DNA from: an uncultured Actinomycetales bacterium
GTDB lineage: Bacteria; Actinomycetota; Actinomycetes; S36-B12
Reading direction: 5' to 3'
DNA: 57,269 bases
Assembly: GCA_913063435.1 (NCBI GenBank)
Contig: CAJXYI010000011.1
Coordinates: 1-57,269, forward strand
The position numbers and the translations under genes were made by a program. The first letter of the stretch is position 1. Every line of letters begins with the position of its first letter. This document shows positions 45,070 to 54,532 of the stretch, in pieces. The notes beneath the pieces were generated by a model, which was given only the letters and a program-made list of their open reading frames with translations, did not search any database and was not told where the DNA came from.

Positions 45070-46461
45070 TCAGTGCTCCCGCGTCAGAGACCATCGGACG
45101 CCATCAGGGGTGTCCTCCAATGCAATTCCGGCTGCCGCCAGTCGATCGCGAATCGCGTCAGCCGCAGCGTAGTCCCTGTCCTCTCGGGCCTGAGCGCGAT
45201 CAGCCAAGGCTGCCTGCACGAGTGCATCGATCACGTCGTGCATCCCGTACGCGTCACCGTCCCGGTCTTCCCAGGACAGCGGATCCAGTCCGAGGACGGA
45301 CATCATCGCGCGCACCTCGGCAGCTCGCGCTCGCGCTGTCGCTTCATCTCCTGAGTCAAGTGCGGCATTTCCTGAACGCACAGTGTCGTGAACAACCGCT
45401 AGTGCCTGCGGCACACCAAGGTCGTCGTCCATCGCGTCGGAGAACGCGGGGGGCAACGGACCCGGGGGCATTTCACCGAGCCGGTCGACCGCTCTGCGCA
45501 GGAATCCTTCGATCCGCCGGTATGCCGCCGCTGACTCGGACATCGCCTCGTCGGAGAACTCCAGCATCGACCGATAGTGCGCGCTGCCGAGGTAATACCG
45601 CAGTTCAACGGGTCGGACACGCTGGATGACCTCGCTGACCAGCAGCGAATTGCCCAGCGATTTGCTCATCTTCTCCCCCGACGTCGTGACCCACGCGTTG
45701 TGCAGCCACAACTGCGCGAATTCGTCCCCCGCGGCGCGAGACTGGGCGATTTCGTTCTCGTGATGCGGGAACAGCAGATCCATACCTCCGCCGTGAATAT
45801 CGAAGGCCGGACCGAGATACCGCGTCGCCATGGCCGAACACTCCAGATGCCATCCCGGTCGACCCCGACCCCACGGCGTGGGCCACGAAGGCTCCCCTGG
45901 CTTGGCCGACTTCCACAGGGCAAAGTCTCGTGGATCACGCTTATCGGTCACCGCCGAATCCGAAGCCGGCTGCATGTCATCAAGTCGCTGTCCGCTCAAC
46001 GAGCCATATTCGGCGAAGGACCTCACATCGAAGTACACATCACCCTCGTGGACGTACGCATGACCGTCATCGATAAGTCGATCCATGAGTTCGACCATCT
46101 CGGTGATGTGACCCGTGGCGCGCGGTTCATAGGTCGGGGGGATGCAGCCGAGCGCGTCGTAGGCCGCGGTGAAAGCGCGCTCGTTGCGCATTGCCACAGA
46201 CCACCACGGTTCGCCGAGTTCCTCTCCCCTCGCAAGAATCTTGTCGTCGATATCGGTGACATTCCGGATCAGCGTCACTTCATAACCCGACGCCTTCAAC
46301 CATCGGGAGAGGATGTCGAAGACAAGTCCGGAACGGACATGACCGACGTGTGGTGGCGCCTGCACGGTCGCGCCGCACAGGTACATGGAGACCTGCCCGG
46401 GGATCAGCGGTTCGAAAGTGCGCACCTCGCGGGTGGCCGTGTCATACAGGCGAAGACTCAT
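45070..46461 (-). CDS. cysS: Cysteinyl-tRNA synthetase
   Basis: This 463-residue class I aminoacyl-tRNA synthetase has the HIGH-type motif region [20 protein letters not shown], the zinc site (the C28 region, [11 protein letters not shown], the [13 protein letters not shown] His cluster), and [12 protein letters not shown] as KMSKS. The C-terminal helical domain ends [20 protein letters not shown]. This is the full CysS and not the shorter MshC ligase of mycothiol synthesis, which it resembles. It lies between the PPOX gene and rlmB with short gaps. Confidence 0.96.
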   Translation of the reverse strand: MSLRLYDTATREVRTFEPLIPGQVSMYLCGATVQAPPHVGHVRSGLVFDILSRWLKASGYEVTLIRNVTDIDDKILARGEELGEPWWSVAMRNERAFTAAYDALGCIPPTYEPRATGHITEMVELMDRLIDDGHAYVHEGDVYFDVRSFAEYGSLSGQRLDDMQPASDSAVTDKRDPRDFALWKSAKPGEPSWPTPWGRGRPGWHLECSAMATRYLGPAFDIHGGGMDLLFPHHENEIAQSRAAGDEFAQLWLHNAWVTTSGEKMSKSLGNSLLVSEVIQRVRPVELRYYLGSAHYRSMLEFSDEAMSESAAAYRRIEGFLRRAVDRLGEMPPGPLPPAFSDAMDDDLGVPQALAVVHDTVRSGNAALDSGDEATARARAAEVRAMMSVLGLDPLSWEDRDGDAYGMHDVIDALVQAALADRAQAREDRDYAAADAIRDRLAAAGIALEDTPDGVRWSLTREH

Positions 46462-46474
46462 GGGGTTCGACGAC

Positions 46475-46888
46475 TCATAGCGCCCTGGTGATGACCTTCG
46501 TCGGAGTCACCCGGCAGACAACGCGTACGTGGTCGGTGCCGTCGTCGCCGGGGAAACGGCCCCCGGTGTATTCGTGGGACAGCTCATGGATGAACTCATC
46601 GCCACCCTCCTCGGTCATCGACACGGTGCCACGGATCTCAACGTATGCATAGGGGTTGTCCTTGTCGTACACCATGACCGACGCGCGTGGATCGCGTTCC
46701 ATGTTCAGTGTCTTGCGTCGTCCACGAATCGTGCTGAACAACACATCATCCCCATCGGTCTTGACCCACACCACGGTCTGCTGGGACGAGCCATCCGGCT
46801 GGGTCGTCGCAACGGTCGCGAAATGCGGGGCATTCAACAGCCGGCGGGCTGCTTCGGGGATCGTGGCGTGGGTCGTGGTCGCAGACAT
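46475..46888 (-). CDS. PPOX-class F420-dependent oxidoreductase
   Basis: This 137-residue split-beta-barrel flavin/deazaflavin protein has [59 protein letters not shown] and [12 protein letters not shown]. These match the PPOX-class family that uses F420 in actinobacteria (TIGR03618-like). The substrate is unknown. The ATG at 46888 has TAGCCT 6 nt upstream, so it has its own leaderless promoter within the isp-cysS run. Confidence 0.88.
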   Translation of the reverse strand: MSATTTHATIPEAARRLLNAPHFATVATTQPDGSSQQTVVWVKTDGDDVLFSTIRGRRKTLNMERDPRASVMVYDKDNPYAYVEIRGTVSMTEEGGDEFIHELSHEYTGGRFPGDDGTDHVRVVCRVTPTKVITRAL

Positions 46889-46894
46889 GGGGAC

Positions 46895-46900
46895 AGGCTA
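46895..46900 (-). promoter_or_regulatory. -10 box of leaderless PPOX gene
   Basis: TAGCCT on the minus strand lies 6 nt (GTCCCC) before the ATG at 46888. It overlaps the 3' end of ispF. Confidence 0.45.
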
Positions 46901-47368
46901 GCGGTGGAGCAGGGCGGTAGCGATGGCTGCCAGCCCTTCGCCACGTCCGGTCAGACCGAGTCCGTCGGTCGTGGTGGCTGCCACACTCACCGGCACTCCG
47001 GCCGATTCGCTGAGGACGGACTGCGCCTCTTCGCGACGAGGACCCAGGCGTGGTCGGTTGCCGATCACCTGCACGGCGATGTTGTCGATCGTCCAGCCGG
47101 CTGAGCGCACCCGGGCGGCAGCCTCCGCCAGCAGTGCTGTGCCGCGGGCTCCCGCCCAAGCCGGATCATCGGTGCCGAAATTGCTGCCCAGATCACCCAG
47201 GCCGGCAGCCGACAACAGCGCATCGGCTGCGGCGTGAGCTGCCACATCCCCGTCCGAGTGCCCCGAAAGCCCCGGCTCCTCCCCCGGCCATAGCAACCCC
47301 GCCACGTTCATCGGGCGACTCGGATCGGAGTCGAAAGGGTGCACATCGACCCCGATTCCGGTGCGCAT
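46898..47368 (-). CDS. ispF: 2-C-methyl-D-erythritol 2,4-cyclodiphosphate synthase
   Basis: This 156-residue MEP-pathway enzyme forms the cyclic diphosphate from CDP-ME 2-phosphate. Zn ligands are in GIGVDVHPF (D, H) and [19 protein letters not shown], the fold motif is [15 protein letters not shown], and the C-terminus has [21 protein letters not shown]. The ATG at 47368 gives the normal length. GTG codons at 47374 and 47395 are alternatives, the latter overlapping the ispD stop. It follows ispD by 13 bp in the same operon. Confidence 0.95.
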   Translation of the reverse strand: MRTGIGVDVHPFDSDPSRPMNVAGLLWPGEEPGLSGHSDGDVAAHAAADALLSAAGLGDLGSNFGTDDPAWAGARGTALLAEAAARVRSAGWTIDNIAVQVIGNRPRLGPRREEAQSVLSESAGVPVSVAATTTDGLGLTGRGEGLAAIATALLHR

Positions 47369-47381
47369 CTGCACACGTCCG

Positions 47382-48086
47382 TCAGGCGACGACACCGCCG
47401 GCCCTCCTTCGAGACAGAACCGCTTCGGCGAGGACGAGATCCATAGGGCGGGTGACCTTGAATGCCTCTTCGTGCCCGGCCACGGTGGCCACCTCGACGC
47501 CCTGGCGTTCCACCAGTCCGGCATCATCGGTCACGTCATCCACCTCGGCATGGGCGTGCGCCTGCTGCAGCACCGAACGGGTGAATCCCTGCGGGGTCTG
47601 CACCGCGCGCAACTGCGCACGATCCGGTGTCGCCACTACGCGACCTTCGGCGTCGACGGTCTTCACGGTGTCGACCAGACCGAGTACCGGGATCACTGCG
47701 GGCGATCCTGCACGCACGGCCGCAGCGACCCGTTCGACCATTTCCACGGGGACGAGCGGGCGGGCAGCATCGTGAACGAGGACGACATCGACATCGGCAG
47801 GGAGCGCGATCAGGGCGCGAGCGACTGACGACTGGCGGGTGTCGCCGCCGGCGACAACGGTCAACTCCGCATCGCTGACGACCCCACTGAGGAGCGTGCG
47901 GACCATATCGACCTCTTCCTCTGGCGCCGCCACCACAACGACATCGACGCCACGGGCGAGGGAGAGAGCTCGAACAGCGTGAACGAGTAGAGGTGAACCA
48001 CCGAGTGGCCGCAGGGCCTTGGGGGCTCCAGGCCCCAACCTCATGCCCTTGCCGGCAGCGGGGACGACCGCTGCGGTGCGATTCAC
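47382..48086 (-). CDS. ispD: 2-C-methyl-D-erythritol 4-phosphate cytidylyltransferase
   Basis: This 234-residue nucleotidyltransferase couples CTP to MEP. It starts [20 protein letters not shown] (the CTP-binding GxGxR-type loop), has [33 protein letters not shown], and [16 protein letters not shown], and ends with [16 protein letters not shown]. It is downstream of carD by 17 bp and followed by ispF, the order found in Mycobacterium and Streptomyces. Confidence 0.96.
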   Translation of the reverse strand: MNRTAAVVPAAGKGMRLGPGAPKALRPLGGSPLLVHAVRALSLARGVDVVVVAAPEEEVDMVRTLLSGVVSDAELTVVAGGDTRQSSVARALIALPADVDVVLVHDAARPLVPVEMVERVAAAVRAGSPAVIPVLGLVDTVKTVDAEGRVVATPDRAQLRAVQTPQGFTRSVLQQAHAHAEVDDVTDDAGLVERQGVEVATVAGHEEAFKVTRPMDLVLAEAVLSRRRAGGVVA

Positions 48087-48103
48087 CGGCGCCGAGTCGG
48101 CAC

Positions 48104-48586
48104 CTACGAAGCCAAGACCTCGTCGAGGATGGCCTCGGCCTTGTCCTCGTTGGTCTTCTCCGCGAGAGCCAACTCGCTCACCAGGATCTGGCGAGCCTTC
48201 GCCAGCATCCGCTTCTCGCCCGCCGACAGGCCACGCTCACGCTCGCGGCGCCACAGGTCGCGAACGACCTCAGCGACCTTGATCACGTCGCCGGAGGCGA
48301 GCTTCTCCAGGTTGGCCTTGTACCGGCGTGACCAATTGGTCGGCTCCTCGGTGTACGGCTGCCGCAAGACGTCGAAGACCCGATCGAGCCCCTCGGCATT
48401 GACGACGTCGCGGACCCCTACGAGGTCGACGTTATCTGCCGGAACCCGGACGGTCAGATCGCCCTGGGCGACCCGAAGAACGAGGTACTCGCGCTCGACT
48501 CCCTTGATCACCCGGACCTCGACATCCTCGATGAGGGCGGCCCCGTGGTGGGGGTAGACGACCGTGTCGCCAACCTTGAAGGTCAT
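48104..48586 (-). CDS. carD: CarD-family transcriptional regulator
   Basis: This 160-residue RNA-polymerase-binding factor stabilises open complexes, notably at rRNA promoters. The N-terminal RID domain is [20 protein letters not shown] with [19 protein letters not shown]. The C-terminal helical DNA-minor-groove domain has [18 protein letters not shown] and [47 protein letters not shown] precedes the ATG. It heads carD-ispD-ispF. Confidence 0.97.
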   Translation of the reverse strand: MTFKVGDTVVYPHHGAALIEDVEVRVIKGVEREYLVLRVAQGDLTVRVPADNVDLVGVRDVVNAEGLDRVFDVLRQPYTEEPTNWSRRYKANLEKLASGDVIKVAEVVRDLWRRERERGLSAGEKRMLAKARQILVSELALAEKTNEDKAEAILDEVLAS

Positions 48587-48613
48587 AAAGAAATTCCCCT
48601 TTCCAGGTCCTCA

Positions 48614-48619
48614 AGGTTA
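48614..48619 (-). promoter_or_regulatory. Candidate -10 box of carD
   Basis: TAACCT on the minus strand lies about 27 nt upstream of the carD ATG, leaving a short leader that contains the ribosome-binding site GGAAAGGGG. Confidence 0.4.
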
Positions 48620-48669
48620 GCACGGGTCGATCTCGCCCCCGGTCGGGATTCCCCAGGCTCACGCTCGGC

Positions 48670-48675
48670 TAGAGT
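48670..48675 (+). promoter_or_regulatory. -10 box of leaderless lipoprotein gene
   Basis: TAGAGT lies 6 nt (GATCTC) before the GTG at 48682. Confidence 0.5.
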
Positions 48676-48681
48676 GATCTC

Positions 48682-49224
48682 GTGACCTCGCGCACTCGTC
48701 GATTCGGCAATCGCATCCTCGTCGCCGGCATGGCCACCGTCGCCGCCCTGACACTGTCGGGTTGCTTCAACGGCTTCCAGGCCACCACCAATACGCAGAA
48801 CACGATGAGCACCGGCAATGGGGTCCAAGCCCAGGTTGGCGATGTGCGCATCGAGAACGCGACACTCGTGCGCGGCGAGGGTTCCGCTCTCACCCTGATC
48901 ATGACGATCGTCAACGTCGGCGCCGATCCGGATTCGCTCGCCGATGTCGCCATCGCCGGTCAGCGCGCGGTCATCACCGACGGCACAGCCGCAATCGGTC
49001 CCGTCGAGATCGCCTCGGGTGCCGCGGTGCCCTTCGGGTACGGCCAGGATGGTGCGGGAGCCAGTCGTTGGGTCAACGCCTACACCGTCGAGGTTCCCGC
49101 AAGCGGTTTCGTTCCCGTGCAGGTCTTCATGACCAATGCCGGGTTGGCCGAACTCGAAGTACTCACCGTCCCACCGGTCGGCTTCTACGACGGAATCTCT
49201 CCGCAGCCGCCCACTGCGCCCTAA
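48682..49224 (+). CDS. Secreted lipoprotein, possibly PCu(A)C/DUF461-like
   Basis: This 180-residue lipoprotein has the basic start TSRTRRFGNR, a hydrophobic core and the lipobox LTLSGC. The mature part is beta-rich (VGDVRIENATLVRGEGSALT, LIMTIVNVGADPDSL, VPVQVFMTNAG) and looks immunoglobulin-like. Similar lipoproteins lie beside carD or the phosphate regulators in other actinomycetes. No His/Met copper motif is seen, so a metal role is doubtful. It is divergent from carD and convergent with regX3, and it has a leaderless promoter. Confidence 0.78.
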   Translation: MTSRTRRFGNRILVAGMATVAALTLSGCFNGFQATTNTQNTMSTGNGVQAQVGDVRIENATLVRGEGSALTLIMTIVNVGADPDSLADVAIAGQRAVITDGTAAIGPVEIASGAAVPFGYGQDGAGASRWVNAYTVEVPASGFVPVQVFMTNAGLAELEVLTVPPVGFYDGISPQPPTAP

Positions 49225-49228
49225 CGCT

Positions 49229-49909
49229 TTAGATCTCGAACTTGTAGCCCAGCCCTCGCACCGTGACGATGTGCACCGGGTTGGCAGGGTCGTCTTCGAT
49301 CTTGGCGCGCAACCGCTTGATGTGAACATCGAGGGTCTTGGTGTCCCCGACATAGTCCGATCCCCACACCCGGTCGATGATCTGACCGCGGGTGAGTACC
49401 CGTCCCGCATTGCGCATCAGCAGCTCGAGCAGATCGAATTCCTTCAGGGGCATCGAGGTGACATCGCCGCGGACCGAGACCACGTGGCGGTCGACATCGA
49501 TACGCACGGGTCCGGCTTCCAGCACTGTCGGCAGCAACTCATCCGGCTCGCCGCGACGACGCAGCACCGCACGGATGCGAGCAACGAGTTCGCGAGAGGA
49601 GAACGGCTTGGTGACGTAGTCATCGGCACCGAGCTCGAGACCTACGACCTTGTCGACCTCGCCGTCCTTGGCGGTCACCATGATGATGGGCACCGCCGAC
49701 CGCTGGCGCAGCGTGCGGCACACCTCCGTTCCAGAGATCCCCGGCAGCATCAGGTCCAGCAGCACAAGGTCGGCTCCGTGGCGATCGAATTCCTCGATAG
49801 CCTGGACGCCGTCTATGGCGATACCGACCTCATAGCCTTCACGCCGCAGCATGAAGGACAGCGCATCGGAGAACGATTCCTCGTCCTCCACCACCAGGAC
49901 TCTGGTCAC
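49229..49909 (-). CDS. regX3: Phosphate-responsive response regulator RegX3/PhoP (OmpR family)
   Basis: This 226-residue OmpR-type regulator has a receiver domain with VVEDEESFSDALSF, the phospho-acceptor Asp in LVLLDLMLPGISGTEV and the conserved Lys in YVTKPFSSRELVARIRAVL, then a winged-helix domain ending DVHIKRLRAKIEDDP and VRGLGYKFEI. It overlaps the senX3 stop by 4 nt. By homology with Mycobacterium RegX3 or Streptomyces PhoP it activates Pi-scavenging genes on phosphate limitation. It lies downstream of senX3 here. Confidence 0.96.
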   Translation of the reverse strand: MTRVLVVEDEESFSDALSFMLRREGYEVGIAIDGVQAIEEFDRHGADLVLLDLMLPGISGTEVCRTLRQRSAVPIIMVTAKDGEVDKVVGLELGADDYVTKPFSSRELVARIRAVLRRRGEPDELLPTVLEAGPVRIDVDRHVVSVRGDVTSMPLKEFDLLELLMRNAGRVLTRGQIIDRVWGSDYVGDTKTLDVHIKRLRAKIEDDPANPVHIVTVRGLGYKFEI

Positions 49910-51057
49910 GGGTGTGATTCTCCCTCGGTCATGCCCACCAACGACGTGGGGGCAGGTTGAGCGTCATCATCATCGACGGGCGCCGATGATGTGCGAATAA
50001 GGGGAAAGCGCAGGGTGAAGGTGGAGCCAACTCCTACCTCCGACCACACCCGGCACTCCCCGCCGTGATTTCGACAGACGTGCTTGACGATCGCTAGGCC
50101 CAGGCCGGTGCCACCGGTGCCACGTGATCGGGCGGGATCGACACGGTAGAAACGCTCGAAGATTCGTTCCAGGTCATGTTCGGGAATTCCCACACCCTGG
50201 TCTTTGACGTCCACCTCGATGATCGATTCATTGACCCGCATGGCGATTGCGACCCTGGTGTGGGCAGGGGAATACGCGATCGCGTTGGCCAGCAGATTTC
50301 GTACCGCCATCAATACCTGTCCGCGGTCTCCGAGCATGCGGACATTCGGTTGCACGCCCTCGACGATCTCGATGTCCTGGGCCACCGCGAGCGTGCGCAC
50401 CTCCTCAACGGCCTGGGAGACGACTTCGGCGACGTCGATCTCCTCAGCGTGACTAAGCGGATCGTCGCTTTGCAGCCGGGACAGGTCGATGATGTCGTTG
50501 ATGAGATTCGACAATCGGGTGGATTCGGATTGCATGCGCTCCGCGAAACGACGCACCGACTCCGGATCATCCGCTGCGCTCAAGATCGCTTCAGCAAGGA
50601 GAGAGAGCGCACCGACGGGGGTCTTAAGCTCATGGCTGACGTTCGCCACGAAATCCCGGCGAACCGCATCGACGCGACGCTCATCGGACAGGTCGTTGAC
50701 CAGCATCAAGTACATGCCACCCGACAGCGGCGCGACCTGGACTCGCAGATCGAGCAGGCCCCTTCCCAGCGGTGGGCGCCGCACTCGCACCTCGCGTTCG
50801 CGAGCTGCCCCGTCACCGGCTACTCGGCGCACCAATTCGCGCAGGCTCGCCACTGACACCTGCTCGCGGCGAACGAGGCCGAGGGCTTCGGCGCGAGGGG
50901 TGGCCCGCAGAATCGCAGAATCCGCGTCGACCACCAGGGATGCCCCCGGCAGAACCGACAGTACGCGGACGACCTCGTCGGGTACGACCGGAGCAGGGCG
51001 TAGGCCAGCGGCAGAGCCAGGCTCCTCGCGTGACTGCTTGCGCCGGCGCACCACCAT
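49906..51057 (-). CDS. senX3: Phosphate-sensing histidine kinase SenX3/PhoR
   Basis: This 383-residue sensor kinase has a PAS-like segment at about 40-150 (VRVLSVLPGASLVVDADSAI, GGMYLMLVNDLSDERRVDAV), the HisKA phospho-acceptor His in DFVANVSHELKTPVGALS, the N-box AVRNLLANAIAYSPAHT, G1 VDVKDQGVGIPEHDLERIFE and G2 RGTGGTGLGLAIVKHVCRNH. No membrane helix is evident. The ATG at 51057 is supported by TACGCT 7 nt upstream. It is coupled to regX3 and divergent from phoU across a PHO box. Confidence 0.94.
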   Translation of the reverse strand: MVVRRRKQSREEPGSAAGLRPAPVVPDEVVRVLSVLPGASLVVDADSAILRATPRAEALGLVRREQVSVASLRELVRRVAGDGAAREREVRVRRPPLGRGLLDLRVQVAPLSGGMYLMLVNDLSDERRVDAVRRDFVANVSHELKTPVGALSLLAEAILSAADDPESVRRFAERMQSESTRLSNLINDIIDLSRLQSDDPLSHAEEIDVAEVVSQAVEEVRTLAVAQDIEIVEGVQPNVRMLGDRGQVLMAVRNLLANAIAYSPAHTRVAIAMRVNESIIEVDVKDQGVGIPEHDLERIFERFYRVDPARSRGTGGTGLGLAIVKHVCRNHGGECRVWSEVGVGSTFTLRFPLIRTSSAPVDDDDAQPAPTSLVGMTEGESHP

Positions 51058-51064
51058 GATTCCT

Positions 51065-51070
51065 AGCGTA
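51065..51070 (-). promoter_or_regulatory. -10 box of leaderless senX3
   Basis: TACGCT on the minus strand lies 7 nt (AGGAATC) before the ATG at 51057. Confidence 0.45.
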
Positions 51071-51139
51071 GGGCCCGGCTCACGTGCTGCAGTCGTATCG
51101 AAGCGGTAGGTTGGCAGGGATTGGTTGAGCATTCATCGG

Positions 51140-51183
51140 GTGTCACCCGGGGTTCACCTCACCGCCCCCGGATGTTCACTCGG
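51140..51183 (+). promoter_or_regulatory. PHO box: 11-bp direct repeats for the phosphate regulator
   Basis: Successive 11-bp units read GTGTCACCCGG, GGTTCACCTCA, CCGCCCCCGGA and TGTTCACTCGG. The first, second and fourth match the actinobacterial PhoP/RegX3 unit GTTCACC; the third is degenerate. The array lies between senX3 and phoU, 34 nt before the phoU ATG, and could control both. Confidence 0.7.
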
Positions 51184-51216
51184 GTACCCAACCCTCTACA
51201 CGTGAAGGGTGAGCCC

Positions 51217-51888
51217 ATGCGCCAGGAGTACTACGAGCAACTCGATGCCATCAGCGACGACCTGGTGGACCTGACGCGCCTCGTCGGTTCGGCGATGAAC
51301 CTTGCCACCCAATCGCTGCTTGATGCCAACCTCCAACTCGCCGAGAGTGTCATCGCGGCCGATGCGGATGTCGACGCGGTGGCCGCGGAAGTCGAGGCGA
51401 AGTGCTCCGAGGTCATCGCCTTGCAGGCACCCGTCGCCACGGATCTGCGCATCGTGGTCGGCGCTCTGCGGATTTCGGCCTCGCTGGAACGGATGGGCGA
51501 TCTCGCCGAGCACGTCGCCAAGCAGGCCCGCATGCGCTATCCGCACGTGGCCATCCCGACGGAGTTGCGGGCGACCTTCGCCGAGATGGGGGGCATCGCT
51601 GAGGTCATCGTGTCCAAGACCGGCGCGGTCATCTCCACCAAGGACGTCGCACTCGCGGCCGACATCGCCGCCCACGACGAGCAGATGGACCGACTGCATC
51701 GCGAACTGTTCACCATCGTGCTGTCACCATCGTGGAGTCATGGTGTCGAAGCCGCGATCGACGTGACGCTACTTTCTCGCTATTACGAACGTTTTGCAGA
51801 TCATGCGGTGTCGGTCACCCGACGGGTGGTCAACATCGTGACCGGCGAGCCCTACGTCGCCGTCAGTTTGGAAGACCAGCAGCCGTAG
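51217..51888 (+). CDS. phoU: Phosphate regulatory protein PhoU
   Basis: This 223-residue all-helical protein is made of two similar three-helix bundles, each with the metal-binding ExxxD-type signature, seen here as RISASLERMGDLAEHVAKQA and LLSRYYERFADHAVSVTRR. PhoU represses the phosphate regulon under Pi excess by acting on the kinase and the Pst transporter. The ATG at 51217 has AAGGGTGAG just upstream. It lies directly behind a PHO box and is divergent from its regulators. Confidence 0.95.
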   Translation: MRQEYYEQLDAISDDLVDLTRLVGSAMNLATQSLLDANLQLAESVIAADADVDAVAAEVEAKCSEVIALQAPVATDLRIVVGALRISASLERMGDLAEHVAKQARMRYPHVAIPTELRATFAEMGGIAEVIVSKTGAVISTKDVALAADIAAHDEQMDRLHRELFTIVLSPSWSHGVEAAIDVTLLSRYYERFADHAVSVTRRVVNIVTGEPYVAVSLEDQQP

Positions 51889-51918
51889 TCGCACCACGTT
51901 GATCTCGAGACCGAAAGT

Positions 51919-51933
51919 GCCGATGAGATCGGC
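51919..51933 (+). terminator. Small hairpin after phoU
   Basis: GCCGAT-GAG-ATCGGC, a 6-bp stem 30 nt after the phoU stop and before mshA. It is weak, with no U-run. Confidence 0.35.
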
Positions 51934-51975
51934 TTAGGCCACACTGGGGTCTTGATCAACTTGGGAGGACCCAGC

Positions 51976-53262
51976 GTGCGAGTACGAGGGCAGCAGGCGA
52001 CGCCGCGCCGCATCGGAGTGGTGTCACTGCATACGTCTCCGCTCGAGCAACCCGGTACCGGCGACGCCGGGGGTATGAACGTCTACGTTCTCGAGACTGC
52101 ACGAATGCTCGCCGCAAGCGGGGTCGAAGTAGAGATCTTCACCCGAGCAGTGTCCTCCGACATTCCACCGGTCGTCGAGGTGACACCGGGTGTGACGGTC
52201 CGACACCTGCAAGCCGGCCCTCTGGAAGCTCTGCGCAAAGAGGACCTGCCCGCGCAGTTGTGTGCCTTCAGCGTTGCCCTGTTGCAAATCGAGGCCGGTC
52301 GACCCGAGGGTTGGTTCGATCTCCTCCACTCGCACTACTGGCTGTCCGGTCAAATCGGCTGGCTGGCCTCGGGGCGCTGGCAGGTCCCGCTGGTGCACTC
52401 GATGCACACGATGGCGAGGGTGAAGAACGCCGAACTTGCCACTGGTGACTCACCCGAACCGAAGGTTCGCATCATCGGTGAGCAGCAGGTGGTCGATGCC
52501 GCCACGCGGCTCATCGCCAACACCGGTGAAGAAGCCCATCAACTCATCGAGTTGTATGGCGCCGATCCTGATGATGTCGATGTAGTCCATCCTGGCGTCG
52601 ACCTCGACGCCTTCCAGCCGGGAGAGCGCACTGCTGCCCGATCAGAACTCGGCATCGACCAGAACGCCGTCGTGTTGCTGTTCGTCGGTCGCATCCAACC
52701 CCTCAAAGCCCCCGATCTCCTCATCGAATCGGTGGCGAAGGTGCTCGCTGAGCACCCCGAACTTCCCGTGATCGTCGCGGTCAACGGCGGGCCCTCCGGT
52801 TCGGGATTGGCTCACCCCACGGCATTGGTCGAACTCGCGAATCAACTCGGCATCGCTGATCGGGTCCGATTCGAACCACCTTCTGACCGCACCCGATTGG
52901 CGACCTGGTATCGCGCTGCCGACTGGACCGTTGTGCCGTCCTATTCCGAATCATTTGGGCTCGTGGCAATTGAATCCCAGGCCTGCGGCACTCCCGTCAT
53001 CGCTGCCGATGTCGGTGGCTTGCGGACCGCCGTTGCCGATGGAGTCAGTGGAATCCTCGTTCCCGGACACGACCCTGGCGACTGGGCCCGAATCATCAGC
53101 AGTGCCGCGCAGCAACCGGCGCTGCGTAACCAACTCGCAGCACAGGCTCGTGCACACGCCGAGAGCTTCAGTTGGTCAGCCACCGCAGCAGGATTGCTGT
53201 CGTCCTATCGACTCGCGATGAACCAGGCACGCCCGCTGTCCCTGGCCGCTTCCGAGGGCTGA
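51976..53262 (+). CDS. mshA: D-inositol-3-phosphate glycosyltransferase MshA (mycothiol biosynthesis)
   Basis: This 428-residue GT4 enzyme joins GlcNAc from UDP-GlcNAc to 1L-inositol 1-phosphate, the first step of mycothiol synthesis. Motifs are [82 protein letters not shown] and [22 protein letters not shown]. The GTG at 51976 is taken because GGGAGG lies 7 nt before it. Its presence marks the organism as a mycothiol-producing actinobacterium. It is followed by ybjN and gpmA as in Mycobacterium. Confidence 0.96.
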   Translation: MRVRGQQATPRRIGVVSLHTSPLEQPGTGDAGGMNVYVLETARMLAASGVEVEIFTRAVSSDIPPVVEVTPGVTVRHLQAGPLEALRKEDLPAQLCAFSVALLQIEAGRPEGWFDLLHSHYWLSGQIGWLASGRWQVPLVHSMHTMARVKNAELATGDSPEPKVRIIGEQQVVDAATRLIANTGEEAHQLIELYGADPDDVDVVHPGVDLDAFQPGERTAARSELGIDQNAVVLLFVGRIQPLKAPDLLIESVAKVLAEHPELPVIVAVNGGPSGSGLAHPTALVELANQLGIADRVRFEPPSDRTRLATWYRAADWTVVPSYSESFGLVAIESQACGTPVIAADVGGLRTAVADGVSGILVPGHDPGDWARIISSAAQQPALRNQLAAQARAHAESFSWSATAAGLLSSYRLAMNQARPLSLAASEG

Positions 53263-53270
53263 TTCCTTCG

Positions 53271-53759
53271 ATGGCGACCCCACAGGATGTCACCGAACGC
53301 GTGGCGGAGTACCTCGGTTCGACGGGGCTCGATTTCGAGCAGTCCAAGCCCGGAACATTCGTCGTCACCCTTCCTGGCGAACGCAAACTCCTGACGACCG
53401 TGTCGATCGTCGTCGGCAATCATGCGGTGAGCATCAACTCGTTCGTCGCGCGGGCACCGGAGGAAAATCACGTCGGGGTCTACCGCTGGATCCTCGAGCG
53501 CAACCGCAAGACCTATGCTGTCGCCTACGCCCTCGACCATCTCGGCGACATCTATCTCAGTGGTCGCCTTTCCCTCGACGCCATCAGTGCGGAAGAACTC
53601 GATCGGGTGCTCGGTTGCATCCTGGAATACAGCGATGGTTCGTTCAACACGCTGCTGGAACTCGGCTTCACCACCGCGATCCGCAAAGAGTGGCAGTGGC
53701 GGGTCGAGCACGGTGAGCCGACGACCAATCTCGAGGCATTCCGGCACCTGATCGAGTGA
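53271..53759 (+). CDS. YbjN-domain protein
   Basis: This 162-residue protein has the YbjN/type-III-secretion-chaperone-like fold: VAEYLGSTGLDFEQSKPGTF, VVTLPGERKLLTTVSIVVGN, SINSFVARAPEENH, VYRWILERNRKTYAVAYALD and LGDIYLSGRLSLDAISAEEL. The family is conserved between mshA and gpmA in actinobacteria (for example Rv0487), with no defined function. The ATG at 53271 lies 8 bp after the mshA stop, so the genes are probably cotranscribed. Confidence 0.9.
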   Translation: MATPQDVTERVAEYLGSTGLDFEQSKPGTFVVTLPGERKLLTTVSIVVGNHAVSINSFVARAPEENHVGVYRWILERNRKTYAVAYALDHLGDIYLSGRLSLDAISAEELDRVLGCILEYSDGSFNTLLELGFTTAIRKEWQWRVEHGEPTTNLEAFRHLIE

Positions 53760-53777
53760 CTCCGGCAGGATGGGGTC

Positions 53778-54527
53778 ATGACTCACACGCTGATCCTGTT
53801 GCGCCACGGCGAGAGCGAATGGAACGCCGCCAATCTGTTTACCGGTTGGGTGGATGTCGGCCTGACCGATAAGGGCCGAAGCGAAGCGGTCCGCGGTGGT
53901 GCGCTGCTGCGCGACGCCGCAATCACCCCCGACATCGTGGTGACCTCACTGCTCAAGCGCGCGATCACGACCGCGAACCTCGCGCTCGAAGAGGCCGGCC
54001 TGTCCTGGCTTCCGGTGCAGCGGAACTGGCGATTGAACGAACGCCACTATGGCGCCCTTCAGGGCAAGAACAAGAAGGAAACGCTCGAGGCCTACGGCGA
54101 GGAGCAGTTCATGCTGTGGCGGCGTTCCTATGACACTCCACCCCCACCCATCGCTCCCGACAGTGAGTTCGCCCAGACACACGATGCTCGATACGCCCAT
54201 CTGCCACCCGAGGCCCGCCCTTCCACCGAGTGCCTTGCCGATGTCGTCACCCGACTCATCCCCTATTGGCAGGATGTCATCGTCGGGGAGCACCTCAGCG
54301 CAGGCCGCACGGTTCTCGTTGCAGCACACGGTAATTCCTTGCGCGCACTGGTCAAACATCTCGATGGCATCAGCGACGCGGACATCGCTGGGCTGAACAT
54401 CCCCACCGGGATTCCACTCGTCTATCGCCTGGATGACGAATACCGACCCATCACTCCCGGCGGGGAATACCTCGACCCGGTGGCCGCTGCGCAAGCAGCA
54501 GCTGCCGTTGCGAATCAGGGAAGGTAG
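53778..54527 (+). CDS. gpmA: 2,3-bisphosphoglycerate-dependent phosphoglycerate mutase
   Basis: This 249-residue glycolytic enzyme has the phospho-histidine motif [42 protein letters not shown] (second active-site segment), [10 protein letters not shown] and the second His in [28 protein letters not shown] precedes the ATG. It is the last of the mshA-ybjN-gpmA run and overlaps nothing. The length is normal for dPGM. Confidence 0.97.
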   Translation: MTHTLILLRHGESEWNAANLFTGWVDVGLTDKGRSEAVRGGALLRDAAITPDIVVTSLLKRAITTANLALEEAGLSWLPVQRNWRLNERHYGALQGKNKKETLEAYGEEQFMLWRRSYDTPPPPIAPDSEFAQTHDARYAHLPPEARPSTECLADVVTRLIPYWQDVIVGEHLSAGRTVLVAAHGNSLRALVKHLDGISDADIAGLNIPTGIPLVYRLDDEYRPITPGGEYLDPVAAAQAAAAVANQGR

Positions 54528-54532
54528 GCACA

